From Zopfochytrium polystomum (Eukaryota; Chytridiomycota; Chytridiomycetes; Chytridiales; Chytridiaceae): a stretch of DNA of 64,000 nucleotides. The notes below the pieces were generated by a model. That model had not been told where the DNA came from, did not search any database, and saw only the letters and a program-made list of their open reading frames with translations. Made by a program: the position numbers and the translations under genes. Shown piece after piece: positions 1-10,823 of the stretch. Position 1 is the first letter of the stretch. Each line of letters begins with the position of its first letter. The stretch lies in contig JAIVFJ010000102.1 of NCBI GenBank assembly GCA_025765615.1, positions 124,001-188,000 of the forward strand. Direction: 5' to 3'.

Positions 1-1669
1 GGTTCGCGAAACTTTCCCGCCCGCATCATCCCGAACAATTCGTTTAGCATGTCGGCCTTTGCGTCTTGCGAGCACGCCGCAAACCACCGCGTCATCCAGA
101 AACCGCGGATGTGAAGGTCGGTAAAAATTAGCAGAGACGTCGGAATCGCGAGTGGCTCCTTGGACATGCCACCGTAAGTGACGTGAAACCCTCCGCTTCT
201 GAAGTGATATGAGACAAACATTCATAAAGTTGCTCGACGTTTATCGATAAATTTGAAAAGAATGACTGTTGTAGGTATTCGTGCTTACCCCAGAATTCTG
301 GCAACGTTTGTAGCACTTTTTCCTCCGACGCAATTCAAGCCCAACTTTGGTTGGCCCTGCCCGCAGAGGGCTTTGATAGCCTTGGTCGTTGCGGGCAAGC
401 GAATCTGTTCTTCCGTGAAAACCAGGTCCGCTCCTAGCGCTTTCAGCGACGCTACTGTCTCATCAAGGTTCGGCCGGTCGCGGATGATATTGATGGACTT
501 CAAGCCACGAACACGCGCAATTTGAATGACCGCCTGTCCGACGGCTGAGGTCGCCCCGTTTTGAACAACAGCGTCACCTATTTGTTTCAAAAATTGAGTG
601 AGACTCAACTTGATGGAAATATGCGCGTACACACAGATGCGCACCTTCCTTGAGGTCCACGAAGTCCGAAAGCATTCTGAATGCTGAATAGGAAGCAAAT
701 CTTAAACCGGCGCGTGAATTTCGATTCGCCACCCACCGGTGCAGGGATTTACTGTGACGGTGGCCACAGAGATGTCGGAGACCCCTTCTGCGTTGACTTT
801 TAAAAACGCCTTCTCATCGGCGACAGCATACTGCCTCCATGTTCCTTAGTTTGCACCCCCAGCTCGAGTCAGTCACTGCTTCGAGGCGGCAAGTACCCAC
901 CGAATCCGGTAGTGTAGGGCAGTACGCGGTCTCCAACTCGAAGGCTTGTAACAGCGGAGCCTACCTCAATGACTTGGGCTAAGCCTTCGTTTCCACCAAT
1001 TGCTGTTCCGTCGATGAAGGTGGGCTTGATTGGGTAAGACCCTGCAACAGATCGAAGAAAATTAGTTGGAGATTTCATGAAGTTGCGGTAGTCGACGAAT
1101 TGATGAAGAGCACCTTGAATTTGGTTAATGTCGGCGGGGTTGATTGGCGACGCAAGAAACTTGACTTTGACGTAGCTCGGCTCGACAGGCTCCAACGGCC
1201 GACTTTCTACCCTGGTGAAGAATTTTCATGAACGCGAGGACCGCGTCGCTAAGGGCACGCAATGACGAGGCACCGGGGAAGCAGCAGCATGCAAGAGCAG
1301 TGGCGGCAGTAGGAGAAGCGTTGGAGGCAGGGTGGGGTTCCTCGCACACCTTAACACGCTAGCAGGAGGACCGTACGCGGAAAAGACGACCGCCAACGTG
1401 GAGGATGGGCTGGTCGCCGATGAAGTCGTCCTTGCGAACGGCATGCCGTTGCCTGCGCGTCCGCGGTGGCGGCGCAGACAGCCAGGGAATGCGGACGCCA
1501 GATGAGCTTGATGGGCGATGCCGGCAGCCGCCGACAAAGACGGTCGCGTGACGGACACAAAGCGTCGCCGCCCCCACAGACCTCGGCATGCGCAGGCGAC
1601 GGCCAAGGCCGACGACGAGGCCGAGGGCGGCGGGAAGGAGGAAACGGCAGAGATCAGCGGCAGCAACAT
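1..1669 (-). CDS. ETR1: Mitochondrial enoyl thioester (enoyl-ACP) reductase, 3' end cut by window
   Basis: NADPH-dependent trans-2-enoyl thioester reductase of mitochondrial fatty acid synthesis (ETR1/MECR branch of the MDR superfamily). Seven exons join in phase: 1669..1350, 1211..1114, 1041..901, 844..737, 683..645, 577..289 and 198..1, with introns of 53-138 bp. Diagnostic stretches in order are YGPPASVLR, ASPINPADINQIQG, IGGNEGLAQV, NPCTAFRML, the nucleotide-binding loop NGATSAVGQAVIQIA, LNCVGGKSATNVARIL and VTYGGMSKEPLAIP. The first exon encodes a long Ala/Ser/Arg-rich leader with an RRRF motif, as expected for a mitochondrial presequence. I chose the ATG at 1669 because the reading frame above it (to 1741) begins only with GTG. 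The last residues seen are in the region GMMRAGKFRE, so the C-terminus lies outside the window. It is divergent to the glycosyltransferase at 2225. Confidence 0.93.
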
Positions 1670-2224
1670 GAGGCGGGGTGGGTGGGGATCCTGCTGCTGC
1701 TGCTGCAGCTGTGATGTGGGATGGGCAGATCGAAACGGCACTTGTGGTGGCGAAGAAAGGAAAGAAAATCGACCTTTTCAACTCCATGCAATCTTCTGTT
1801 TTTCGTTGAAGCGAGAGCGTCCTCTCCCCCTTTGCTCGTTCTCTAGGATGACGATGGCTAAGGCGACTTTACTCCAACAAAAAGCCTTTACATCCCCTCG
1901 CGAGCGTAGAGCCACGCTGCTTACCCGCGCGCGAACAACAAGGAAATCAGACAAAAGAGAGAGAACAGAACGAGCAGCCACACTCTCGAACGATTCGACA
2001 TCCCATCCCAATGCCCTCTTCCCCGTGGGGTCTCCTCGCACGCCCCGCCGGCCGTCGAGGTGGCCCGCGAGCGACCCGCTGACGGCCCGCCGACGCGTAA
2101 AGCGCAGGCACCTGCCTCGCGCAGCCAGACCACCACTATCCCGCGACTAATTGTCACATCGCAACAGCAGGACCCCGCGCCTCGACAATTCCAAACCAGC
2201 CCTGCCTGGCTGAAGCCGTCACGG
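1670..2224. promoter_or_regulatory. Divergent intergenic region between ETR1 and the GT2/GT4 gene
   Basis: About 555 bp separate the two predicted start codons. It holds a CTG/CAG-rich tract near 1690-1710 and purine-rich stretches. No clear TATA box was seen. Both 5'UTRs must lie here, so it probably works as a bidirectional promoter (inference from layout only). Confidence 0.4.
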
Positions 2225-5200
2225 ATGGGTGCGGGAAAGAAAGGCATCGCCGTCCAGCCGGCGCCGACGATAAGGAGCAGCAAGCAATGTCAGGAGCGAC
2301 TGCCGCTCGAGAGGAAAGCACGTCGCTTCAACTCCACGGTGGCCGCCTTCGCAGCCTTAACTGCACTTGCCTTGATCTTATCGATACGAATACCGTCCCT
2401 TCGCTGGCCTTCTTGGTCCTATTTTGGTCCAGGAGCGAACTCGCTATCGTTTGTAGCATTGTGCAACGACTCGAGGGACGCTGTGTCGCTTCTCCAGTCC
2501 ATCGCGATTCAGTCGTACGATGGACTCAAAGCGCCGCTGCATGTGGTCGTGGGATTGAACGCTTCGGCGTGCGACCGCTTTCGAGCCGAAATTGCCTCAA
2601 ACACTTCTCTGGTGGCATCGCAACGCCTCCTGCTCCACTGCCATCAGCTCGAGTGGGACGACTCCGGCGCAGACCACGACGGCTCGCTGCACCCCAGCGA
2701 CTTTGTCAGCCTTCGTGAAAGGATTCTGTCGCACCACCACGGCAGGGACACAAATCGGACTGGGGCGGCGGCTTTGGATCGAACCATCGTGTTTTTGGAC
2801 GGCTGCGAGAGGTTTCGGCACGGTGCGAGCTTAGCTGCAGCGATGGAGGTGTGGCGCATGGCCCAGAACAGCGGGTACGAGGCCCTGTTTCTTGGCATGG
2901 AATCAGGCTTCGAGTACGATGCGTACTCTGTGGCGGTGATGGCCACTAAGAAACACAATGATGCAGAGAAGGGCGCGAAACAATGGAAGGATCCACCCAA
3001 TACGGCCATGGTTGTTTCCGAACGCTGGTGGAGGCGCTTCACGAGCGCGGAGGGCCGAGCTTCCCGAAGTGATGCTCACCGACCCTCCGACGCGATGATG
3101 CGCGCCTCGTGGGAGATCGCGATCGCACGGCGCACATTGAAGAAAACGATGAAAGAAGAGGAAGACGGCCTCGCGAAATGTGCCGACCGGCGGGAAGAGT
3201 TCTGGGTACAGATGGGTCTTTCTGGAGTTCGCGGCGTGGGCGTTGGAATGGAGATTCTTGAAAACGCGCCGGCCAGAAAAGCAAAGAGTGCATCCGAGTG
3301 CGCCGTGGACGTGCGTCATATCCGACGGCACTCACCGAGCCTGTTGCCCGCGTTGTCGGCGTTGAAGCGAAACTGGGCTCCAGCTGTCTCGGTCATCATT
3401 CCTTTCTACAATGTTCCGTCACCGGACTGGTTTTTGGAGACGTTAGCCTCACTCTATTACCAGTCGTTTGCAGACTTTGAGATTATCATTGTGGACGATG
3501 GGAGTGCTTGGTGGCGCTGCTGGGGGGCGTGGAGACTGTTGCAGATACTTGAAGCATCGGTGCTGGAGGCGGACGGGTGGTGGGATGGCACTCTTAATGG
3601 CCAACCTATCAGTTTTCCCTCGCGTTTGTTGCGAGGAAAATCTCCGGCCAACACTTCCTACACTTCCAACACTTCCAACACATGGTACCAAGCTATACCA
3701 CTGCGAGTGATTAGGCACACTAGCAACAGAGGGCTAGCAGAGGCACGAAATTCAGGCGTTGCCGCTGCGCGCGGCGACCACGTTTTCTTTCTGGACCCCG
3801 ACGATTTATTGGCCCCAACAGCACTGGAAAAGCTGGCCCTGTTTGCAAGAATCCAAGGTCGACCCGACAGTCGCTTTCCCAACCGGATGAGGACCTTTTT
3901 TTATCCAGGAATTGTGCATTTGTACAAGTCTTCGACCAAAAGTGAGAGCACAGCGGATCGCTGGACTGAGCTGCATGATCCGGTTTACTGGGACTTTAAT
4001 GCTCGTGATCTGGTCACCGAAAACAGGCTCACCTCCGCCGCGCTTATTTCGAGAGCTGCGTTCCTTCACGTGGGCGGAATGTGCCCGCGCTCTCTTGGCG
4101 TCAAGTACTTTGAAGATTACGAGTTTTGGTTGCGGATGGTATCGTACTTTGGTCACTCCGGAAAGCTCCTAAAAGAACCTCTGTTTTTCTATCGGCGGCA
4201 CACGTTGGGCGAGAGTTGGAGAATATTGCAAAATTCTCAAAAGTCAGGGGAGTCCTCTGGAACGCCTCCCAAATGGAGGGAAGAGCTTAAGCGGCATAAC
4301 CCAGTGGCTTTTGGAGAAGTCTCACAGTGGCACGCCCAGCAGATGGTCGAGGCAAGGGATTGGGGCGACCCTGCGCTGAACAATTTCATGCCTTGTGTAC
4401 GAACGTTTCGGTTGGAAGAGCCAGATGCCGTTCCAGAGGTCCGATTTTGGGCGAGGGCCGATAAGAGACGCGGAGAGTACGCAGCGACGATCGGGTTGGC
4501 ATCCGCCAGACAGTCGGACGCAACCTCACTGTTTTCTCGACAACGACGGGCTGCCGATATTTTCCCTTTCAATCCCAGGCACCAGGCGGTTCCCTCATCG
4601 TCCCGAAGTACCCAACGCAGATCCTTCGCGTACTTTATTCCGTGGATGGTCATGGGTGGGGCCGACTTGTACGACCTTCAAGTCCTTTCATCAATGCGAG
4701 GATTGGGATCCGCAAAGCCAAACTCGACGATCGACGTCCACACCAGCCTCCTTGTCGCACGTCATATCGAACCGCACCATCCATGGGAAGTTTCGTTTTT
4801 CGAAAAGGTCGACGAGATATTTTACCTGCAGCTGATGACCAACGATACGGGGGCCGCCATGGCCGAACTGGTGGACTACCTGGTAGAGTCGCGCTTTGTG
4901 GACACTGTGTTGAACTCGCGCACCATTCCCGGCTACGACGCGGTGGAGCGATGGGGCTTGCGGCGAAAGGAGAAGTCGATTTCGAGAGCGCACGCTGCGG
5001 AAGACGCCGCCGCCGCCGAACTCTTCCCCGGGCCCGCCCTTGGTGCGTTGGACATTTTGCACCTGCACCACGGACCCAACGACAACACGAACTGGGAGCA
5101 CCGCTCCGCGCGCTGCTCGAAATGGCTGGCCCGGCGCGTTGTCGTCTCTGAAGACCTCAAGCAGCATATGGCGCACGTGCTCGGGTACGGCGACGACGTG

Positions 5201-6241
5201 CTCGGGGTGCCGAATCGCGCGGGACGCGTGGCGCTGAGCGCGGCCGACGCTGCGAAAATCGCCGTCATTGCCCCGCCCGTGTTGGTGGAGGACGCTGCTG
5301 CTGCTGCCGGCGGCGGCTCGCCCGGCGAGCTCGAGAGGACGGCGGCAAGCATCGAAGCCCGCTGCCGTGGCGTTCCGGCGTCTGCGCGCCGCCCGCGGAT
5401 CCTCTTTGTCGGCCGCCTCGACGAGCAGAAGCACCCCGAGCTGTGGGTGGACGTTGCCAAGCGCGCGTCGCAGCTCTGGAGCGCCGACGAGTCCTTTCCC
5501 AGCGGCGGCGGCGCAGCGCCCGCACCCGAGTGGGTCATCATCGGGGACGGCCCGTTGCGCCCTCAGCTCGAAAGGCGGCTGGCCCTGCACGGCGGGCCTA
5601 GCGCTTCGTCCTCCTCGCCCTCGCCGCCGCGCGCGGCCGCCCTGGCCCCCGCCGTCCACGACCTCGGCGCGCTCCCGCACGCGGCGCTGGTCGCGACGGT
5701 ACTGTCCCCGCGCACGCGCGCCGACCGGTTCGCGGCGGGCGGCAGCGTGACGGTGCTGACGTCGCGGCGGGAAGGGTCGCCGATCGCGGCGATGGAGAGC
5801 GCGGCGGCGGGGCACCCCGTCGTGTCGATGGAGTGCGGCGCGGTCGGCGACGTGCTCGTCGGGGGGCGGCGGCGGCGGCGGGGGTGGCTAGGGCCCGTTT
5901 CGCGGCACTCGGTGCCCGTGGCGGCGGCGGCGGCGGTGGGGGCGGAAGGGGGGAGTTTGGCGGCGGTGGAGGTGCGGCGGTCTGCGCTGGCGTCGGTGGT
6001 GGGTGTCGACTGCGGGGCGGTCGGCGGCGATTCGGCCCTCCTGCGCGCCGCGGCCGTGGAGGCGATGGCGAAGGAGGTTGTGCGGTTCTGGCGCGAAGCC
6101 GGGCGGGACGCGTGCGGGGCGGCCGCGCGGCGGTGGGTGCGCGGAGAGGCGTTCCGGCGCGAGTTTGGCGGCGCGGCGTTCCGCGAAAAGTGGGCGGCGC
6201 TGCTTCGCGAGGTGGCGGCTGGGGGCGGTGACGGCGAGTAA
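2225..6241 (+). CDS. Membrane-anchored two-domain glycosyltransferase (GT2-like + GT4-like)
   Basis: Single-exon protein of 1338 aa. I take the ATG at 2225, since the frame upstream starts only with GTG. A short basic N-terminus is followed by one hydrophobic segment (about residues 37-55), giving a type II, probably Golgi, anchor. From about residue 385 there is a GT2-type fold: VSVIIPFYN, IIIVDDGS (about 420), NRGLAEARNSG and the metal-binding FLDPDD motif (about 522), then EDYEFWLRM, typical of the GT2 acceptor side. From about 880 a second GT-B domain begins (YFIPWMVMGGADLYDL); it contains ILFVGRLDEQKHPE (about 1058), GDGPL and the E-x7-E motif EGSPIAAME (about 1182) of GT4 retaining enzymes. 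Two activities in one chain are known from polysaccharide synthases, but substrate and linkage cannot be read from the sequence. The last 150 residues are Gly/Arg/Ala-rich and less conserved-looking. Confidence 0.85.
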   Translation: MGAGKKGIAVQPAPTIRSSKQCQERLPLERKARRFNSTVAAFAALTALALILSIRIPSLRWPSWSYFGPGANSLSFVALCNDSRDAVSLLQSIAIQSYDGLKAPLHVVVGLNASACDRFRAEIASNTSLVASQRLLLHCHQLEWDDSGADHDGSLHPSDFVSLRERILSHHHGRDTNRTGAAALDRTIVFLDGCERFRHGASLAAAMEVWRMAQNSGYEALFLGMESGFEYDAYSVAVMATKKHNDAEKGAKQWKDPPNTAMVVSERWWRRFTSAEGRASRSDAHRPSDAMMRASWEIAIARRTLKKTMKEEEDGLAKCADRREEFWVQMGLSGVRGVGVGMEILENAPARKAKSASECAVDVRHIRRHSPSLLPALSALKRNWAPAVSVIIPFYNVPSPDWFLETLASLYYQSFADFEIIIVDDGSAWWRCWGAWRLLQILEASVLEADGWWDGTLNGQPISFPSRLLRGKSPANTSYTSNTSNTWYQAIPLRVIRHTSNRGLAEARNSGVAAARGDHVFFLDPDDLLAPTALEKLALFARIQGRPDSRFPNRMRTFFYPGIVHLYKSSTKSESTADRWTELHDPVYWDFNARDLVTENRLTSAALISRAAFLHVGGMCPRSLGVKYFEDYEFWLRMVSYFGHSGKLLKEPLFFYRRHTLGESWRILQNSQKSGESSGTPPKWREELKRHNPVAFGEVSQWHAQQMVEARDWGDPALNNFMPCVRTFRLEEPDAVPEVRFWARADKRRGEYAATIGLASARQSDATSLFSRQRRAADIFPFNPRHQAVPSSSRSTQRRSFAYFIPWMVMGGADLYDLQVLSSMRGLGSAKPNSTIDVHTSLLVARHIEPHHPWEVSFFEKVDEIFYLQLMTNDTGAAMAELVDYLVESRFVDTVLNSRTIPGYDAVERWGLRRKEKSISRAHAAEDAAAAELFPGPALGALDILHLHHGPNDNTNWEHRSARCSKWLARRVVVSEDLKQHMAHVLGYGDDVLGVPNRAGRVALSAADAAKIAVIAPPVLVEDAAAAAGGGSPGELERTAASIEARCRGVPASARRPRILFVGRLDEQKHPELWVDVAKRASQLWSADESFPSGGGAAPAPEWVIIGDGPLRPQLERRLALHGGPSASSSSPSPPRAAALAPAVHDLGALPHAALVATVLSPRTRADRFAAGGSVTVLTSRREGSPIAAMESAAAGHPVVSMECGAVGDVLVGGRRRRRGWLGPVSRHSVPVAAAAAVGAEGGSLAAVEVRRSALASVVGVDCGAVGGDSALLRAAAVEAMAKEVVRFWREAGRDACGAAARRWVRGEAFRREFGGAAFREKWAALLREVAAGGGDGE

Positions 6242-7012
6242 AACAGGAGACGCGGGCTTGCGGTGGAAGGGTTGGGTTCCCTGACTTTTACGAGGTCGAC
6301 GAAAATACAGCTTTTTATTCTCCTGCTAAACACTTTCTTACTCGAGACCAACAGTGCCCGTTCGCTGTCAAGAGATGCTCTTGCTGTCCTGCAGTGTGCA
6401 TTTCCTTGCTTAGAGAAATCGAGGGACGCTGCAGAGGGGACACAGGGACCCAGCCCCTACTAACTGACTTAATCCCCCTCCAATTCTCAACCTCCTGCAG
6501 ACGCAAAAAAAACCCCCAAGCAGTGTCATTCCTTGTCTCTTTTTTTCTTGACAGTAGCATGCAAAAGTAGCCGTTTACAGAAGAACAGACTTGGTAAAGA
6601 TTTGGAAGGCGAGATGAGCGGGGCAGGTGGGTGGGGTGGTTGGAGGTGCTTGAAGAGTGAATCAGAGGCGAGTAAAAACTGCTAAACAAGAAATGCAACG
6701 GATGTCTGTGGGTGGTTGAGGGGGTGACTGTGCGTATGTGTGGATATGGGGGTTTGAATGTGGACAGGCATGTGGATGCTAGTGTAAAGTTTGGGTGCGC
6801 CAGAACCGGAAAAAAAAAAAAAAAAAAATTAGGAGGGGAAGAAGAACAGTGAAAAAAGTTCTGCAAGCGAAAGAAACACCGCTCTTACTAACTCTGTGCC
6901 GCCCTCTAACACCAAAAACTCAACCGCTCCACACGTTTTCCTTCCATCATGCGAACGACTCCAAAAAAAAAAAAAAAAAAAATAAAAACAAAGAAAACAC
7001 CACCACCTGCTC
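6242..7012. other. Intergenic region between convergent 3' ends
   Basis: No gene is supported. It contains A-runs at about 6810-6828 and 6963-6981 and GT-rich 3' sequence. Short frames here are shadows or untranslated sequence of the two convergent genes. Confidence 0.4.
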
Positions 7013-9639
7013 CTACACATCCACGCGCCGCCCCGCGATCCCCGACAAGAACGAACACCACCCGAGCCTGCGCCTCCCAAACGGCTTCACCGACACGCCG
7101 CCCTCGTGCGGCTCGGTCCACCCCCACCACTTTGTCCACCAGCCGCCACCGCCAGCGCCAGCCGCCGCAGCAGCTTCTGCCGCCGCCGCCCGCCGCCGCC
7201 GTCCGTTGCACGAGGTCGCCGCGGCCGCCGCCGCGACTGCCGCGGCGCGCGCGGGGGCCGGGTGGAGCGGGTGCTGGGCGAAGGTGGAGCGCGGGGTGCC
7301 AAAGACGGGGGAGACGACGGGGAGGGCGGGGCCGACGCGTGCGGCGGGGACGGGGCGCGAGACGACGGCGGCGGTGGAGGCGGACGGGGGTTCCGCGGTG
7401 GCGGAGACGGTGGCGGCGGCGGCGGCGGCAGCGGTGACGCTGCAGGCCGAGTCGACGACGGACTCACAGGGGGACGCGCGGCCGGCTCGGCCGGTGGTGT
7501 CGATCCAGCAGATGAGCGACTGCGGAGACGGCGGGGTCGTTGGGGGCGTGGAGACGGAGGCTGTTTGCGCGGCTACTACTGCTGCGGCGGCGGCGTCAAG
7601 GTCAGTGGCGGCGGCGGCGGCCGCCGACAGAGATTGGAATTCCTTGGCGGATTCGGGGAGATTGGCGTTGGGAGTGCGGAAGCAGTCTTCCTCGATGGCG
7701 GCACGCAGAGCAAATTCGAGCGTCATCCGACGGCGCGGCGCCGCGCGGCTGGGGGTACGGTCGCCGTCGGCCGGGTTGGGCGTGTCGTCAAAGTCCAAGA
7801 CGCCTGACGGCGCGACCGTCGCCGCCGTCGCTGCCTCGTAAAAGTCAGTCCGGCGGGGCAGCGAGTCGCTGTCGTTGCTGCCGGGGTGGGGCGCCCACGC
7901 TGCCTGGCCGCAGGACGTTTCCGGAATGTCGCAGAACGCGTCCGAGGTCCCGGTGCCGCTGACAGTTTTCGACCTGACCGAAAGGACGCGCGACAGCTGA
8001 GAAAATGGCGATGCTGCGAGTCGCTCGGGATCGGCTTCAACGGCAGCACCGTCGCACGATTCAAGCAAATTCAAGACCGAGCCTCCGGTGCGAGCGGTTG
8101 CCGCGCCAGACACCGGAATCGGGTCTGAAGGGAGGTGGAATGGAGATAATTGGGCGACACAGAGCTCGCCAAAACTAGTATACGCTGTGTGAGTCGGGTC
8201 CAGCAGTGCGCTCCGCGGCGGGGTTGGAGCCTCCGGCTCGATCTCTGCCACCAGGGTTGAAGCAGAGGGGGCTTTTTCCTCTGTGCAGCGGACTTCGTCT
8301 CCGAGAGCCTCATCACGCAAGTTATTATCGCCGCAGCTCGGTTCAGGGATATCGGGCTGGTCGGCGACAACTGCGGAGGAATCGCCTTCCACAAGAGGAG
8401 CTGCGGAAGAGGCCGGGGACGGCTCTCGCGACGCAGGGGGGGAACTTCCGCTTTCGCTTCGCGGAATGCCAAGCCGGCTGCTCAAGGCCTCTTTGACTGG
8501 GAAACTAAAGTACTGGGTATCGCAAGCTAGCAGTTCTCCGTCTGCGTCGTCATGGACTTCCGCGACCGTCGCTGCCCGCCGCCGCCGCCGTCTGGTACGG
8601 CGCGTCCGTGTCGACGGCGGCTGTCAACGCGGTGCACCCATCTCGACAAGCCTCGGGAGCCTGCTTCTTCTCCTCCTCCTCCTCCTCCTCGCGGGACGTC
8701 TCGAGGGCCGCCTTTGTATGTGGGTATCCGGCGGCGGCGGCGTCGTCTTGCTCGCGACGCTTGGTGGTTTCTTCCTTGTGCTGGTCGTTCTGGAGATGTC
8801 GGTTGTCGGGCGCGGGTGGCACAGCGTGCGTGGAGATCGAAAAAGCAAGCGACTTCAGCTGCCGGATCAGCCGGGAAAGAAAAAGCCCTTACCTCGATCA
8901 TGGCCGAGGCAGTGCCGCTGTTGCAACGCTCTTCTTGGTGCAAACGGTCGTCTTCGGCAGAGCAAAGGTTCTGGTGGGCCGCGGCGGCGGCGGCGGGGGC
9001 AGCGGGGGCGGCGGCAGAGGCTCGATCGGTCAGCACCTCCCTCGCATGCAGGTCTTGGTCGTGGTTGGAGGGAGTTTGCTGAAGCAACAGTCCCGCGGGC
9101 GCAGTCTTATTCTTCTCGCCGGGTAGGTGGTCTTTGAGCGGCACAGCGCGGACGGTATTCTGCTGCTGGTCCGGCTGCGAGACGAGGGTCGGGTGGGATG
9201 GCTCCACTGTCGGCACTACGTTTTGGTGCAATTCGTTCGCAGACCCTTGAGGCTGCGGCTGCTGTTGCTGTTGCTGTTTCTCATGCTGAGCACGCTTCAG
9301 AAGGTCCTTGAACTGCTGCTGCCTGCTTCGGTCCCTCTCGGAGGTCTTCCTCTTCTTCTTGCCATTGCTGCTGCTGCTGCTGCTGCTGCTTGTGTTGTTG
9401 TTGTGAATACCGTTGTTGTTGTTGTTGTTGTTGTTGTTGTGGCTGTTGTTGTTGTGACTGGTGGTGTGGTTGCTTTCGCTGCTGCTGCTGCCGCTGTTGT
9501 TTTTCTTATTGTTGCTGTTGCTGTTGCTGGCGGCGACGGCGGCGGCGGCGGTGGTAGCGGTAGCGGTGGTGGTAGTGCTGCTGTTGGCGCTGTTGGTGTT
9601 GCGCGAGCCCCTCCCGGTTCCGCCTCGCTTCTTTGCCAT
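7013..9639 (-). CDS. Low-complexity protein of unknown function, 825 aa
   Basis: Not recognised. Three exons join in phase: 9639..8893, 8789..8638 and 8591..7013, with introns of 103 and 46 bp (the second in the size class of other introns here). The start is a true ATG at 9639. The N-terminus is Lys/Asn/Ser/Thr-rich with long Asn and Ser runs made of trinucleotide repeats. It is followed by a basic helical stretch (KKKRKTSERDRSRQQQFKD), a Gln run, an acidic/Ser/Pro-rich middle and an Ala-rich C-terminus. The end is unusual, with several tryptophans in WWTKWWGWTEPHEG and then a basic Arg-rich patch. The basic motifs suggest nuclear localisation (inference). Without the 46-bp intron the frame would hit a stop at 8550, so this splice decides the model. 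Confidence 0.6.
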
Positions 9640-10609
9640 TGTTGTTGTTGAAGGAATGTGAGTTATTGTTGTACTTTTTTTTTCTTCTTTTTTTTTTTTC
9701 TCTCTCTTTCGTTCCCGCCACCGCCTTTGTCAGGTACAGGGAACAGCGAGTGAGTAAACGAGTCGAGCGAAGCAAGGACGACGACGACGACGACGACGAC
9801 GCAACGACGACGGTAGACGAGGACGACGAGAGGGGTTCCGTGTGGGCCAGCGAATGTAGGGAGGGAGGGAGGGAGGGAGGGAGCGAACGGACGATCGGTT
9901 GCGGGAGAGCGAGGGTGTGTTGGGCGAGTGTGAGTGGACGTTAGAGTGTAAGGAGTGCGAGTTGTAGTGCGGTGAGTGAGTGAGCGAGTGAGTGAGTGAG
10001 TGAATGAGTGGGGCGGGGGGGGAAGGGGCGCGTCGGGAAGGTCTTTTTTTTGTTTGTTTGTTCGTGTTTGGGTGGCGGGACGGACAATTCTGCGAGACGG
10101 GAGAGCAAACACGGCTCACCCCGCTGTTGCCAGCCCCGACATTTCCTGCGCTTTGGCGGCAGCCCCAAACGGTTAACGCTGCGCGAACTCCAGAGGAATC
10201 TTGCCCAGCAGCTGCGAGCGATTTGCAGAGTTTGGGAGAGTCTCTGCTGGGCACTCACTCACTCGGACAGTATGCGAGTGCAAAAATGGAGAGGCCAAGA
10301 GCAACAACAAAACGCAATCACAACAGCGACGACAGACAGCTTGCGCTCTCTCTGGGCTGCTGCACCCTTTGTTTGATCGGGTTTTGACTCAGTTCGTTTC
10401 TTTTCCCCCATTCTGTTCCTGACCTGGTACATACATACAATACATACATGCATTGCCTTACTAGTGCAGTATCTACAGGTTGGACCATTCAATCATGCTA
10501 TGCAATCCCAGAACTGGATGGGCTGCGTAGTATCCAACCTAGAACCCAATTAACCTCCGACGACGCCGTTTATGTCATAAGCGCCAAATAATATTCCATA
10601 CGAACGACC
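9640..10609. repeat. Divergent intergenic region packed with microsatellites
   Basis: About 970 bp between two divergent starts. It contains a T-rich run at about 9675-9705, (ACG)n at about 9777-9812, (GGGA)n at about 9858-9884 and (GAGT)n at about 9969-10006, plus TACA repeats near 10430-10450. No conserved protein reading frame is supported here. Confidence 0.6.
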
Positions 10610-10763
10610 ATGTCAGACGATCCGACACCAGGTTCGCAGCCCACACGCACCCTCCAAACTGAGTGCCCGCGTCGGGGAGAACCGACAGGATCGACGACGA
10701 TGACGAACGACAGGACGACGAAGCGTTCTTTCCGCTTCTTATTTGTTTGTCCACGCCTGTTAA

Positions 10764-10823
<60 letters not shown>

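Noticed and set aside
4691..6351. Long minus-strand frames opposite the GT2/GT4 gene
   Set aside because: Arg/Pro/Ala composition and no motif. The plus strand carries clear glycosyltransferase motifs over the same bases.
6795..7841. Plus-strand frame of 348 codons
   Set aside because: Begins in A-runs and lies opposite the in-phase three-exon minus-strand gene. Composition is repeat-driven.
8550..8590. Premature stop in the 7013-9639 gene, suggesting a pseudogene
   Set aside because: A 46-bp GT-AG intron removes it and restores phase for the remaining 1.5 kb.
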